Source of the DNA: Candidatus Obscuribacterales bacterium
GTDB taxonomy: Bacteria; Cyanobacteriota; Vampirovibrionia; Obscuribacterales; Obscuribacteraceae
Assembly: GCA_020634035.1 (NCBI GenBank)
Contig: JACKCM010000003.1
Location: 248,001-312,000, forward strand
Direction of reading: 5' to 3'
DNA: 64,000 bases
In this document: piece after piece, positions 23,936 through 32,128 of the stretch
Position numbering within the stretch: position 1 is the first letter of the stretch
Layout: each line of letters opens with the position of its first letter
Program-made: the position numbers and the translations under genes
The notes under the pieces: generated by a model
What the model was told of the DNA's origin: nothing
Database searches by the model: none
Seen by the model: only the letters and a program-made list of their open reading frames with translations

Positions 23936-26623
23936 CTACATTGAAGCTGGTACTTTGCCGTCTCTAATCGCCTGAATCAAGGCCTCTACAAAGGTAGGGT
24001 CAAAAAGCTTGCCGGCCTCTTCCACAATCTGTTCCTGGGCGTCTTTGGGATCAAGACCTTTCTCGAAGACCTTGTCGGCGACCAGTTCGTGATAGCCGTT
24101 CGCCACCGCCACTATGCGGGCAAATAGAGGAATCTCATCTCCTTTGAGCCCTTCAGGAAAACCTTCCCCGCCTATCTCTTCATGGTGCGCGCGCACAATA
24201 GGCGCAAGATGTTGCAGGTCAGGGAAAGATTCGAGCAACTCCGCTCCGGCAACCGAATGCCCCATTTTCAGGACAAATTCATCCGGTTGCAGTTCGTCTT
24301 CCTTCTTCTGCAAAACCGGCTTGGCGATACCGAGTTTGCCAAGATCATGCACCAGGGCGGCTTGACGAATGACATTCACATCTTCTTCTTTAACATCCAG
24401 TTGCCTGGCGATAGCCACGGCGTATTCCGCCACCTGTTTGGCATGTCCGTTCGAATACTTGTCTTTCTGCTCGATCTGGCTGACCCAACCGTCTATTCGC
24501 CCAAGCATTCTGGGATCAAGGCCGGGCGTGGCAAAAATGTAGTCCGAGCGAGCATCGCCGGCGGCCATCAGGTCTTCTATCTTCTTCTTGGCGGCCTCTT
24601 CGTCCAGGGGTTCCGCAGGTTCAGGAGGAGCCGCGGCGGCAGCCGGACTTTCTTCTGGTCCTGACCCAAGTCCCGGACCGGACTTGCGCAGGGAGGACAT
24701 CAACGGACTGGGAGCCGAAGAGGCTTTAGCCCGACCCAACATAGAACCTCTCAACCCTCCACCGCCGGCATCAGCTGCCTTGGTCGGAGTCGGAATGGCG
24801 TCCAGGTCGCCCCAGGCGCCGGCAGGCTCGGCTGCCGCTGGAGCTGATTTGGGTGTAGGTATGGAATCTAAATCGCCAAATTCGCTGACCGGCGCAGCTT
24901 GTTTTGGAGGTGCCTCGACTGATTCAACTTCCTGCGCCGCCGGGGCGGATTCTTTTGGCGGTGCCTCGACTGATACAGCTTCCGGAGCCGCTTCTGGCGG
25001 CGCCACCACATCAGGTGCGGCACTTACTTCTTCCGGAACAGCTTCTAGCGGAGCGGTCTCGAGTCCGGCTTGTTCTGCCGACGTCGCTGCGGCAGGGGCA
25101 TCCGCCACTGCCACCGCACCAGATTCGGTGCCACCAGATGTATCCTCCACTTCGCCGAAATCTCCAAAATCGAGGTCGGCATATGGATCCGCTTCCGGTG
25201 GGGGAGCGGCTTCAGCATCTACAGTAGCGGCGCTGTCGCTCTGCGATAGAACGAACTCTCGAATTCCTGTGGTAGATGAAGGGGCAGGCGTGGCCAGTGC
25301 ATCCGATGACTTCGCGCTGGTGACCGGTTTGATCGTCGGAGGAGGAAGAGTCTCTTCCAGAGCTTTTTTCGCCCGTCGGTCGGCTCTCGCTTTCGCTTTC
25401 TCCTCTTCAGGAGTGAGGACCGGGGCAACCTCCGCCGTCGGCGACGACGTGACAGCCGGCGCAGGAGTGGGAGCTGGCGGTGGAGTCGGTGCCGGGGTCG
25501 GTGCAGCAGCCGGTGCCGGTGCCGGAGTCGGAGTCGCCGCTGGCGCAGCGGCGGCTGCCGGAGCGGGCGTCGGAGCCGGAGTTGGAGCAGGAGTCGCCGC
25601 CGGCTTAGCAGGAACACTTCTGGCCGAAGGGATGGCTTGCTGCCCGAGAGCTCCTTTCAGTGCTCTTCTTCGATCAATTGATGTTTGAGTAGTAGAATCC
25701 GGAGGAGCTTCAACAATACGCTGATGAAGCTGCATAATCGGCTCCCGCACTCTCTTTTCGGCTGGGAGCTTGAGCAAGGCTTCGGCGACTCGGTCAGCGA
25801 CATTCTGAACCATGTCTATTTCAGCCCTGGTCCAGGCGCGTCTGTAGTCGCATTGTTGCAGAATCACACAGCCATGGGTGCCTTCGGAACTAGTCAGAGG
25901 GACCCCGAGAAGGGACTTGACTCCGATGAACTGGAGTTCTTCTTGAACAGGAGAGACATAGGAATTCTCCTGGCCTTCATACACCGTCAGGGGCATTTTG
26001 GAAAGCAGTGCCTGGGCAACGAAAGGAGAGTCATTAGAAGGCCAGTAATAATCCTGGCAACTCTTCACTTTGTCCTGCTGCCAGAACTCATAGCACTTCC
26101 AACCCGCCTTGGCGTCATCGGTACAGATAAAGAGGCAGCGGCTCACAGCCAGAGCCTTACCCAGAATATTCACGACCATGAAGAGCGCGTCGCCGATGCC
26201 CAGCGAATAGGACATGACGTTACCGATTTCGACCAGGAAGGTCTCTCGGAAGGTATCGCGCTGAACCACATCATTTATCTGGGCAAGCCTGATGATGTCG
26301 CCCAAATCGCCGAGCATTACCCGAAGTTCGTCAACTTCGGCGACGGTGAGTTCGTTCTGGCGACTCATGGTCACCGAACCGAAAGTGCGCCCCTGAAGAA
26401 CAAGTGGCACCGTAACTTTGGCCCCGTCGGTCGGTTCATCGTCAGCCCGAAACTCGCAAATAGAAGTGACGTTGGGATCGAGCGGATTGCTCAAAATCAC
26501 CTGACAATTGTCGGCGTCAAAAATATCCCCGAGCTCACGTACTGTGGTCTCTAGAATTCTCTTCAGGTCCCTGACGCCGCTCAGCATCTGAACCAGACGT
26601 CTGCGGTCTCTAGCCTCTACCAT
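23936..26623 (-). CDS. Tandem GAF protein with variant HD-GYP domain
   Basis: Protein of 895 residues, cytoplasmic, no membrane helices. Two GAF-type sensor regions (about 15-130 and 145-295), then about 400 residues of Ala/Pro/Glu linker with APTPAP repeats and two GDLDxIPTP motifs, then an HD-GYP-type domain (about 715-890). HD-GYP proteins usually hydrolyse cyclic-di-GMP. The HD motif is intact (LVHDLGKLGIAK, His759-Asp760), as are His789 and the HHEE pair (813-814). However, GYP reads GFP, and the usual VAD...DAL reads VANGYHEL, with Asn842 where an Asp metal ligand is expected. Activity is therefore uncertain; it may be a binding-only or altered-metal enzyme. The second GAF resembles that of the LuxR-type protein at 32118-33893. 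Confidence 0.82.
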   Translation of the reverse strand: MVEARDRRRLVQMLSGVRDLKRILETTVRELGDIFDADNCQVILSNPLDPNVTSICEFRADDEPTDGAKVTVPLVLQGRTFGSVTMSRQNELTVAEVDELRVMLGDLGDIIRLAQINDVVQRDTFRETFLVEIGNVMSYSLGIGDALFMVVNILGKALAVSRCLFICTDDAKAGWKCYEFWQQDKVKSCQDYYWPSNDSPFVAQALLSKMPLTVYEGQENSYVSPVQEELQFIGVKSLLGVPLTSSEGTHGCVILQQCDYRRAWTRAEIDMVQNVADRVAEALLKLPAEKRVREPIMQLHQRIVEAPPDSTTQTSIDRRRALKGALGQQAIPSARSVPAKPAATPAPTPAPTPAPAAAAAPAATPTPAPAPAAAPTPAPTPPPAPTPAPAVTSSPTAEVAPVLTPEEEKAKARADRRAKKALEETLPPPTIKPVTSAKSSDALATPAPSSTTGIREFVLSQSDSAATVDAEAAPPPEADPYADLDFGDFGEVEDTSGGTESGAVAVADAPAAATSAEQAGLETAPLEAVPEEVSAAPDVVAPPEAAPEAVSVEAPPKESAPAAQEVESVEAPPKQAAPVSEFGDLDSIPTPKSAPAAAEPAGAWGDLDAIPTPTKAADAGGGGLRGSMLGRAKASSAPSPLMSSLRKSGPGLGSGPEESPAAAAAPPEPAEPLDEEAAKKKIEDLMAAGDARSDYIFATPGLDPRMLGRIDGWVSQIEQKDKYSNGHAKQVAEYAVAIARQLDVKEEDVNVIRQAALVHDLGKLGIAKPVLQKKEDELQPDEFVLKMGHSVAGAELLESFPDLQHLAPIVRAHHEEIGGEGFPEGLKGDEIPLFARIVAVANGYHELVADKVFEKGLDPKDAQEQIVEEAGKLFDPTFVEALIQAIRDGKVPASM

Positions 26624-26814
26624 TGCTCCCGACTTATTACAGCTACACCAGTATCTAAGTATCTCTCATTTTCATACCAAGAATGCATCACCACACAAAC
26701 CTTTCCCTCCTGTTCTGCTTAAACTTGAACGTGCATTCCGCAATAGAGGGGCCTCGAGGTCCTGCGACCAGGAAGGGAAACAAACAATATCAGACAGAAT
26801 ATGGGGATTTGCAA

Positions 26815-26833
26815 AAAGAGTCAGCGACTCTTT
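26815..26833. other. Tight hairpin upstream of the MoxR operon
   Basis: AAAGAGTC (26815-26822) and GACTCTTT (26826-26833) form a perfect 8-bp stem with a 3-base loop, 56 bases before the TTG start at 26889. On the minus strand it is followed by a short T-run, so it could stop antisense transcription or bind a regulator. The rest of the divergent gap 26624-26888 shows no gene. Confidence 0.45.
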
Positions 26834-26888
26834 CTTGGCTCATCTCAAAGAGGGCATAAAGTAGAATAATGATCCTGGAGATGAAAGC

Positions 26889-27836
26889 TTGGGAAGAGAC
26901 ATACTAGAGCAGACGATGAGCGTGGGCGACATGATCGGCCGCGCTGTCCGTATCTATCGCCTCAATCTCCGGTCCTGGGTGCCGATTTTAATATGGCCCA
27001 CGATTATTTGTATGGTCGGCAGGGTTCTCTTCCAGGGGGCGACTGCTTACATCCCTGTGGTCGAAGGCAAACTGCCTCTGCAGATTGGGCTTGGGGTAGC
27101 CGCATTTGTCGGTCTGGCGATCTGGTTCCTGGCCAAATGGGTGATCATAGTTCGCCAGCTTGCTTTCGTCAGGATAGCCAACGGATTCTCCGACTCCCTG
27201 ACTGAAGCGCTAGATTATATGAAAAGCAGACAGTGGTCGGTGGTAGGCATTTTCGTAGTGCTGTCGTTCATTATGAGCGCTGTAGGCGGGCTCTGGATGC
27301 TCGAGTTAATCGCCTCGGCCATGCTCTACAAACGAGATACACTGCTCGCTCTGGTCTCCACCACCGGTCTCGGATTCGGTTTCATAGCCGGTTTTCTTTC
27401 GCTCAGCTTCATCTACTATGTAACTTTCGTCGTCCTCTCCGGAATCGCATGCGAAAAAATCGGCTTGACGGCAATGGTTTCCAGAGGGTTCAAACTGGCA
27501 GGCAAAGCCGTTTTCCGAACTCTGTATCTGGGGACGATGGTTTCGATCACGGTTTATTTCATCTCAATTCCACTATGGCTGCCGCCCTTCGTACTGATCG
27601 GTCTGGATGCACTGAGGGTCGGTGCCGACCTCAATCTCGCCGAAGAGATTCCTATCTTCTGGCAAGTAGTCTCGTCAGCCTGGGAGCCGCTGGTCGAGAT
27701 GATTATCTGGCCGATTTCGTCTTTGACCTTCGGTTTCTTCTACTATGACCTCAGACTGCGCCAGGAAGCAGTAGACGTAATCCTGCACCTCGATGCCAAT
27801 AGCACAGAGCCGGTCTCAGAGGTGCGCTTCTCATGA
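26889..27836 (+). CDS. Polytopic membrane protein of the MoxR operon
   Basis: Protein of 315 residues with about six predicted helices (about 28-50, 65-87, 112-140, 152-180, 215-240 and 270-290). The short N-terminal helix VGDMIGRAVRIYRLNLRSW and the C-terminal FGFFYYDLRLRQEA resemble the DUF7847/glycerophosphodiesterase-membrane-domain type of integral protein that often precedes DUF4129 genes. Start: TTG at 26889 with GGAG 8 bases upstream; the internal ATG at 26916 is an alternative. The stop overlaps the next start (ATGA, 27833-27836). First gene of a five-gene operon; its role is unknown. Confidence 0.78.
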   Translation: MGRDILEQTMSVGDMIGRAVRIYRLNLRSWVPILIWPTIICMVGRVLFQGATAYIPVVEGKLPLQIGLGVAAFVGLAIWFLAKWVIIVRQLAFVRIANGFSDSLTEALDYMKSRQWSVVGIFVVLSFIMSAVGGLWMLELIASAMLYKRDTLLALVSTTGLGFGFIAGFLSLSFIYYVTFVVLSGIACEKIGLTAMVSRGFKLAGKAVFRTLYLGTMVSITVYFISIPLWLPPFVLIGLDALRVGADLNLAEEIPIFWQVVSSAWEPLVEMIIWPISSLTFGFFYYDLRLRQEAVDVILHLDANSTEPVSEVRFS

Positions 27837-28465
27837 GCAAGAAAGACGTTGCCCCCGTACTCGAAGAACTGTCCAAAGAGTACAACTTTCAAGAGACGCC
27901 CGAGTTCATAAAGACACTCCAGCATCTGTGGAGCGAAATCATGAGAATAATCAATGATTTGCTCCGTCACTTCCGCCCTATTCAAGGACCGACCGACACC
28001 AGCGCACTATCTGATCTTCTCCAGATCGGCTTGATTATCGCAGGATGCATCAGCGTTGGTCTGCTTATTTTTTTAGCGGTCAATAGAATAAATAAAGCGA
28101 AGAAGCTGTCGAACGCCGCCTTCAAGGGCGCCGAAGAAGTCGAAGAACTTCTCGACAGCGCCGGCTGGAGACGCAGAGCAGAAGAGCTGAAAGAGAGAAA
28201 AGACTGGAACAAAGCCTGTCGAGCATTATATTTGAGCATTCTATATTTGCTCGACGAAAAAAGCGTCCTGTCCTATACACCGACTCGATCGAATTACGAA
28301 TACTGGTATGCGCTGGCCTCCAGAAAAGAGATTCAGGCATCTTTTCGAGCACTGGCCGATCGCGTCGACTTGATCTGGTTCGGCGAGTATACCGCCGGTG
28401 ATGACGACTATCAGACCTGCCAGGAATTATCAAAGCTAATAGAGCATGAAACCAACAGGAAATAA
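27833..28465 (+). CDS. DUF4129-containing membrane protein
   Basis: Protein of 210 residues with one membrane helix (about 60-82, LLQIGLIIAGCISVGLLIFLAV). The C-terminal cytosolic part matches the DUF4129 pattern: AGWRRRAEELKERKDWNKACRALYLSILYLLDE, then YTPTRSNYEYW, and WFGEYTAGDDDYQTCQEL. DUF4129 proteins are regularly encoded with MoxR ATPases and DUF58 proteins, as here. Coupled by ATGA to the preceding gene. The biochemical role of the family is unknown. Confidence 0.83.
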   Translation: MSKKDVAPVLEELSKEYNFQETPEFIKTLQHLWSEIMRIINDLLRHFRPIQGPTDTSALSDLLQIGLIIAGCISVGLLIFLAVNRINKAKKLSNAAFKGAEEVEELLDSAGWRRRAEELKERKDWNKACRALYLSILYLLDEKSVLSYTPTRSNYEYWYALASRKEIQASFRALADRVDLIWFGEYTAGDDDYQTCQELSKLIEHETNRK

Positions 28466-28490
28466 CAAGCGGGTGAAATAACCAGAGAAA

Positions 28491-29762
28491 ATGAAAGAAG
28501 AGCTCAACACCACCAGTAGCGAAGAGAAACGCGAACTCCGTCCCCGGGTCGAGTTCGGTTTTAAACGCAGCCACCTGTGGTGGCAGATACTGGCCCTGGT
28601 GGCAATCAGCTTTGTTTCCGTATACGCATCCGGAGCTTTTGATGAAGAGTTCAACAAATTAGTTCCTGAAAAATCGATTCTTATCTCTACCTATAACAAG
28701 CGCCAGAGCGGTCTTAGTGGTCTCTATGAACTACTCAATCGTCTTGGTCACAAGCCCAAACGCTGGGTCTATCCCTATCGCCAGCTATCAGATTTCAAGG
28801 GCTGCCTGGTAGTAACCGCTCCGGTTCAATCTCTCCGAGACTATGAAGTAGAGCAGATTTTAGCCTGGGTAAAAAAAGGAAACGACCTGGTCTATCTCGA
28901 TGATTTCAAGCTGGGGCAGTCGCGTTTTTTGCCGAGTCAACTAGAAGTCTCGGTAAAAACAGCGGTCAAGCAGCTGAACAAAGAAAAGATCAAAGTCGAT
29001 AAGAATTTCGATTGGCTTTCGGATCTGGACTCGGTCAGGGTAACCTCCTCGGCAAGACTACTGGGCGGAACTTCCCTGGCTTCGGATGATTCAGGACCGG
29101 TAATCACCATGATCAACCACGGTGATGGTCGGGTGATCCTCGCCAGCGCGCCGGGAATGCTATCGAACGATTTGATCTCTGACTCCAAAAACTGGAACAA
29201 CTTCCAACTTCTAGAAAACTGGTTCCAGGGCAGATTGTCTCCTCTGAGCCGCAGCACCGTCAGTAAAACCATCTACTTTGACGAGAGAGTGCACGGCTTT
29301 ACCGGAGGGAAAAACGTCTTCGCTTACCTCTCTAAAGGACCATTCGGTCTGGTATCGATGCAACTGATCTTGATTGCTGTGGTTGTATTTTTCTCCAAAG
29401 CCCAGCGATTCGGAGCCGCAATACATGTATCAGGAGCACGCAGAATCTCGAATATGGATTTCATCGACGGTCTGGCGAACGCCTATAAAAGAGCCCGGGC
29501 CAATGCCCCTGTGCTGGAGATTCTCTTTCATTCTTTTCGGGTAAAAGTCTCTAAACTTCTCGGGGTTTCCTCCCATGAAAAGGACGAGATGCTTATCAAC
29601 GCCTGGAAGAACTCCCCTCTCAGTAAGGATGTAGAGCTAGAAAGCCTGATCGAAGAGTACAACAGACTGGTAGAAGCGAGAAGCGTACCGGATCAAGAGA
29701 TGCTAAAAATAATCGCCACATGCGATAAAATCACGGATGCCGACAGTAAAGGAGCCCGCTAG
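28491..29762 (+). CDS. DUF4350-containing membrane protein
   Basis: Protein of 423 residues. One helix near the N-terminus (about 27-45), then a soluble alpha/beta domain (about 60-245) with the DUF4350 look: STYNKRQSGLSGLYELLNRLGH, VVTAPVQSLRDYEVEQILAWVKKG and a Gly-rich HGDGRVILASAPGMLSND, like a type-1 glutamine-amidotransferase fold without an obvious catalytic triad. A second helix lies at about 283-303, followed by a cytosolic helical tail. Typical companion of MoxR/DUF58 genes. The end lies 10 bases before the chosen MoxR start. Confidence 0.8.
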   Translation: MKEELNTTSSEEKRELRPRVEFGFKRSHLWWQILALVAISFVSVYASGAFDEEFNKLVPEKSILISTYNKRQSGLSGLYELLNRLGHKPKRWVYPYRQLSDFKGCLVVTAPVQSLRDYEVEQILAWVKKGNDLVYLDDFKLGQSRFLPSQLEVSVKTAVKQLNKEKIKVDKNFDWLSDLDSVRVTSSARLLGGTSLASDDSGPVITMINHGDGRVILASAPGMLSNDLISDSKNWNNFQLLENWFQGRLSPLSRSTVSKTIYFDERVHGFTGGKNVFAYLSKGPFGLVSMQLILIAVVVFFSKAQRFGAAIHVSGARRISNMDFIDGLANAYKRARANAPVLEILFHSFRVKVSKLLGVSSHEKDEMLINAWKNSPLSKDVELESLIEEYNRLVEARSVPDQEMLKIIATCDKITDADSKGAR

Positions 29763-29772
29763 AGCAAGAGCC

Positions 29773-30750
29773 ATGCAAGAACAAGCCAACCAGACTTCAT
29801 TGTCAATAGCAAGTGTTACCGGATTATTCGAAAAGCTTAGAGGCGGATTGAATAGTGTCATCGTCGGTCAGGAGATGGTAGTAGACCAGGTCCTGGTGGG
29901 CTTACTGGCTGACGGACATATATTGCTGGAGGGTGTCCCCGGCACCGCCAAGACGCTTCTGGTCAAGACCCTGGCAAAACTGATAGGCACGCAATTCAAC
30001 CGCATTCAGCTCACCCCGGACATGTTGCCCTCGGACATTCTCGGCACAAGCATCTACGACCTGACCACCAAGACCTTCGCCTTGAAGAAGGGCCCGATCT
30101 TCACCAGCTTGCTCCTCGCCGACGAGATAAACCGAACCACACCGAAAACTCAATCCGCGCTTCTTGAAGCCATGGAAGAAAGACAGGTCAGCCTGGAAGG
30201 CAAAACCGAAGCTCTGCCTGAGCTCTTTATGGTGGTGGCAACCCAGAACCCAATCGAATTCGAAGGCACCTACCCGCTTCCGGAAGCCCAGGTCGACCGA
30301 TTTATGCTCAAAATCTGTATCGATTATCCGAATCAGGAAGCCGAAAAACAGATGCTACGCAACTGGCAGTCAGGCAGCTATAACCGACACAGCCCGGCGG
30401 CCGAGCCTATTGCCACAGCAGAAGAAGTTGTCGAAGCGCGCAAAAAACTGGAAGATTTCAAAGTCGAAGACAGCATCATCGACTATTTGAGCAATTTAGT
30501 TCAAAAATCGCGCAATCTCTCGGATCTACAGCTAGGCGCCAGTCCCCGGGCGGCGCTCGCCTGGTTGGGAGCGGCTAAGGCCCATGCCGCCATCGAAGGA
30601 AAAGACTTTGTCACCCCGGACAATATCAAATTCGTTGCCGAGCCGGTCTTAAGACACAGGTTGATTCTCACACCGGAGGCAGAGCTGGACGGAGTGACGG
30701 TCAATCAGGTGATCGCGAATCTATTGAGACAAGTTCCGGTCCCCAGATAA
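29773..30750 (+). CDS. MoxR-type AAA+ ATPase
   Basis: Cytosolic AAA+ ATPase of 325 residues, thought to act as a chaperone for partner proteins carrying von Willebrand A domains. Walker A GVPGTAKT (about 54-61), Walker B LLADEINRTTPKTQSALLEAMEE, sensor 1 VVATQNPIEFEGTYPLPEAQVDRF and the C-terminal lid with QLGASPRAALAWLGAAKA are all intact. I chose ATG 29773; an upstream ATG at 29737, inside the preceding gene, is possible. The next gene, a DUF58/VWA protein, is the usual MoxR partner and begins 19 bases downstream. Confidence 0.93.
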   Translation: MQEQANQTSLSIASVTGLFEKLRGGLNSVIVGQEMVVDQVLVGLLADGHILLEGVPGTAKTLLVKTLAKLIGTQFNRIQLTPDMLPSDILGTSIYDLTTKTFALKKGPIFTSLLLADEINRTTPKTQSALLEAMEERQVSLEGKTEALPELFMVVATQNPIEFEGTYPLPEAQVDRFMLKICIDYPNQEAEKQMLRNWQSGSYNRHSPAAEPIATAEEVVEARKKLEDFKVEDSIIDYLSNLVQKSRNLSDLQLGASPRAALAWLGAAKAHAAIEGKDFVTPDNIKFVAEPVLRHRLILTPEAELDGVTVNQVIANLLRQVPVPR

Positions 30751-30769
30751 TCTCTCCAGATATTCTCTA

Positions 30770-32095
30770 ATGATTGCAAGCAACAGGCTCTATCTGATCT
30801 TAGTACTGGCATTGATACCATATGCCCTGTCCGGTCTGTGGCAACCTTTAGAGTATATCGGCACAGGTATGAACCTGCTTCTTCTAATTGCACTGGTTAT
30901 CGACTATCGAAAAACACCATCGAGCAAATTCCTGGAAGCTGAAAGGCACGTCCAGGACAGACTCTCCATCGGCAGAGAGAATGAGGTGGTGATCAAAATA
31001 ACCAATACCGGCAGCGAAGCATTGAAGGTCCGTTTAGTTGATGACAGCCCCGAAGGCATGAACAGAAGCGCGGACAAATTCGAATTCGAATTGCCCGGCA
31101 ACTCTGTCAGCACCCTGAGCTACGAACTGACCCCTTACAAAAGAGGTCTGTATGATTTTGGCAATATCACAGTTCGCTTTCTCAGTAAAAGCGGACTCTT
31201 CTGGCGACAGAGAGTGATCAAATGCCCGGAGAAGATAAAAGTCTTCAGCGATTTGAAAAAACTCCATGAGTTGTCGATCAAATTAGCCCACTCGACTGAG
31301 CTAGGCGAGCTACACCAGCGCAAACGTGGACAGGGAACAGACTTTGCTTCGCTGAGAGAGTACACCATCGGTGATGACACAAAAGCGATTGACTGGAAAG
31401 CCACCGCTCGCCGAGACCGCCCTGTGGTGCGAACCTACGAGATCGAGCAAGAGCAGAGACTGTTGATACTTCTAGACGCCGGACGGATGATGTGCTCCGA
31501 TCTGGAAGGATTGAAACGCTTTGATCATGCTCTCAACTCGGCACTCTGCCTGGCTCTTACCGGGCTGACCCACAACGATCAGGTCGGTCTGGGAATATTT
31601 GCCGACAAACCTTTGCTCTATCTGCCCCCGAAAAGAGGCAAGAGCTATATGAAAAAACTGCTGGAGTCCACCTTCGATGTAGAGCCCCGCATGGTCGAAC
31701 CGGACTATGTAGGAATGCTCTCCTACTTCGCGGCAGCACAGAAAGGACGAGCTCTCATCGTTGTGCTCACCGACCTTACCGATCCAATCGGTTCTCATTA
31801 TCTGCTCTCGGGTCTTGCCAGCCTCAGTGGAAAGCATCTGCCTTTCTGTGTGACTTTGAAAGACCGACAGATCACCCAGGTGGCCAATCTAAGACATGGG
31901 GAAGAAGCGAAGAAAGAAGAGATTGTCAACTCAATCTATCGCCGGGCAGTGGCCACCGACTTGCTCTCCCAGAGAGAGCTTGCCTTATCCGTACTGCAAA
32001 GACGGGGATGCCTAATTCTTGATGCGCCGCCCCAGGAACTCTCGGATAAACTGGTAGATGCGTACTTAGATGTGAAGACCAGAGGCCGACTCTAG
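30770..32095 (+). CDS. DUF58 (von Willebrand A-like) membrane protein
   Basis: Protein of 441 residues with two N-terminal hydrophobic helices (about 5-22 and 28-45), a beta-rich region (about 60-165) and the DUF58 signature GTDFASLREYTIGDDTKAIDWKATARRD. A VWA-like fold follows; its metal site is degenerate (LLDAGRMM in place of DxSxS). DUF58 proteins are partners of MoxR ATPases and have been linked to envelope or complex assembly. Last gene of the operon; convergent with the LuxR-type gene. The stop codon lies in the palindrome at 32088-32099. Confidence 0.9.
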   Translation: MIASNRLYLILVLALIPYALSGLWQPLEYIGTGMNLLLLIALVIDYRKTPSSKFLEAERHVQDRLSIGRENEVVIKITNTGSEALKVRLVDDSPEGMNRSADKFEFELPGNSVSTLSYELTPYKRGLYDFGNITVRFLSKSGLFWRQRVIKCPEKIKVFSDLKKLHELSIKLAHSTELGELHQRKRGQGTDFASLREYTIGDDTKAIDWKATARRDRPVVRTYEIEQEQRLLILLDAGRMMCSDLEGLKRFDHALNSALCLALTGLTHNDQVGLGIFADKPLLYLPPKRGKSYMKKLLESTFDVEPRMVEPDYVGMLSYFAAAQKGRALIVVLTDLTDPIGSHYLLSGLASLSGKHLPFCVTLKDRQITQVANLRHGEEAKKEEIVNSIYRRAVATDLLSQRELALSVLQRRGCLILDAPPQELSDKLVDAYLDVKTRGRL

Positions 32096-32128
32096 AGTCA
32101 GTTTGATCTGAGCTTTTTCAGACCAAAC
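32088..32128. terminator. Palindrome pair between convergent genes, possible terminator
   Basis: A perfect 12-base palindrome GACTCTAGAGTC (32088-32099) is followed by GTTTGATCTG (32101-32110) pairing, with one mismatch, with CAGACCAAAC (32119-32128). Both lie between the stop of the DUF58 gene and the stop of the convergent GAF gene. No clear T-run follows on either strand, so terminator function is tentative. Confidence 0.38.

Noticed and set aside
24588..25688. Long plus-strand frame opposite the Ala/Pro linker of the HD-GYP gene
   Set aside because: An antisense shadow of GC-rich repeat DNA; its Ala/Gly/Ser composition follows from the repeats on the real strand.
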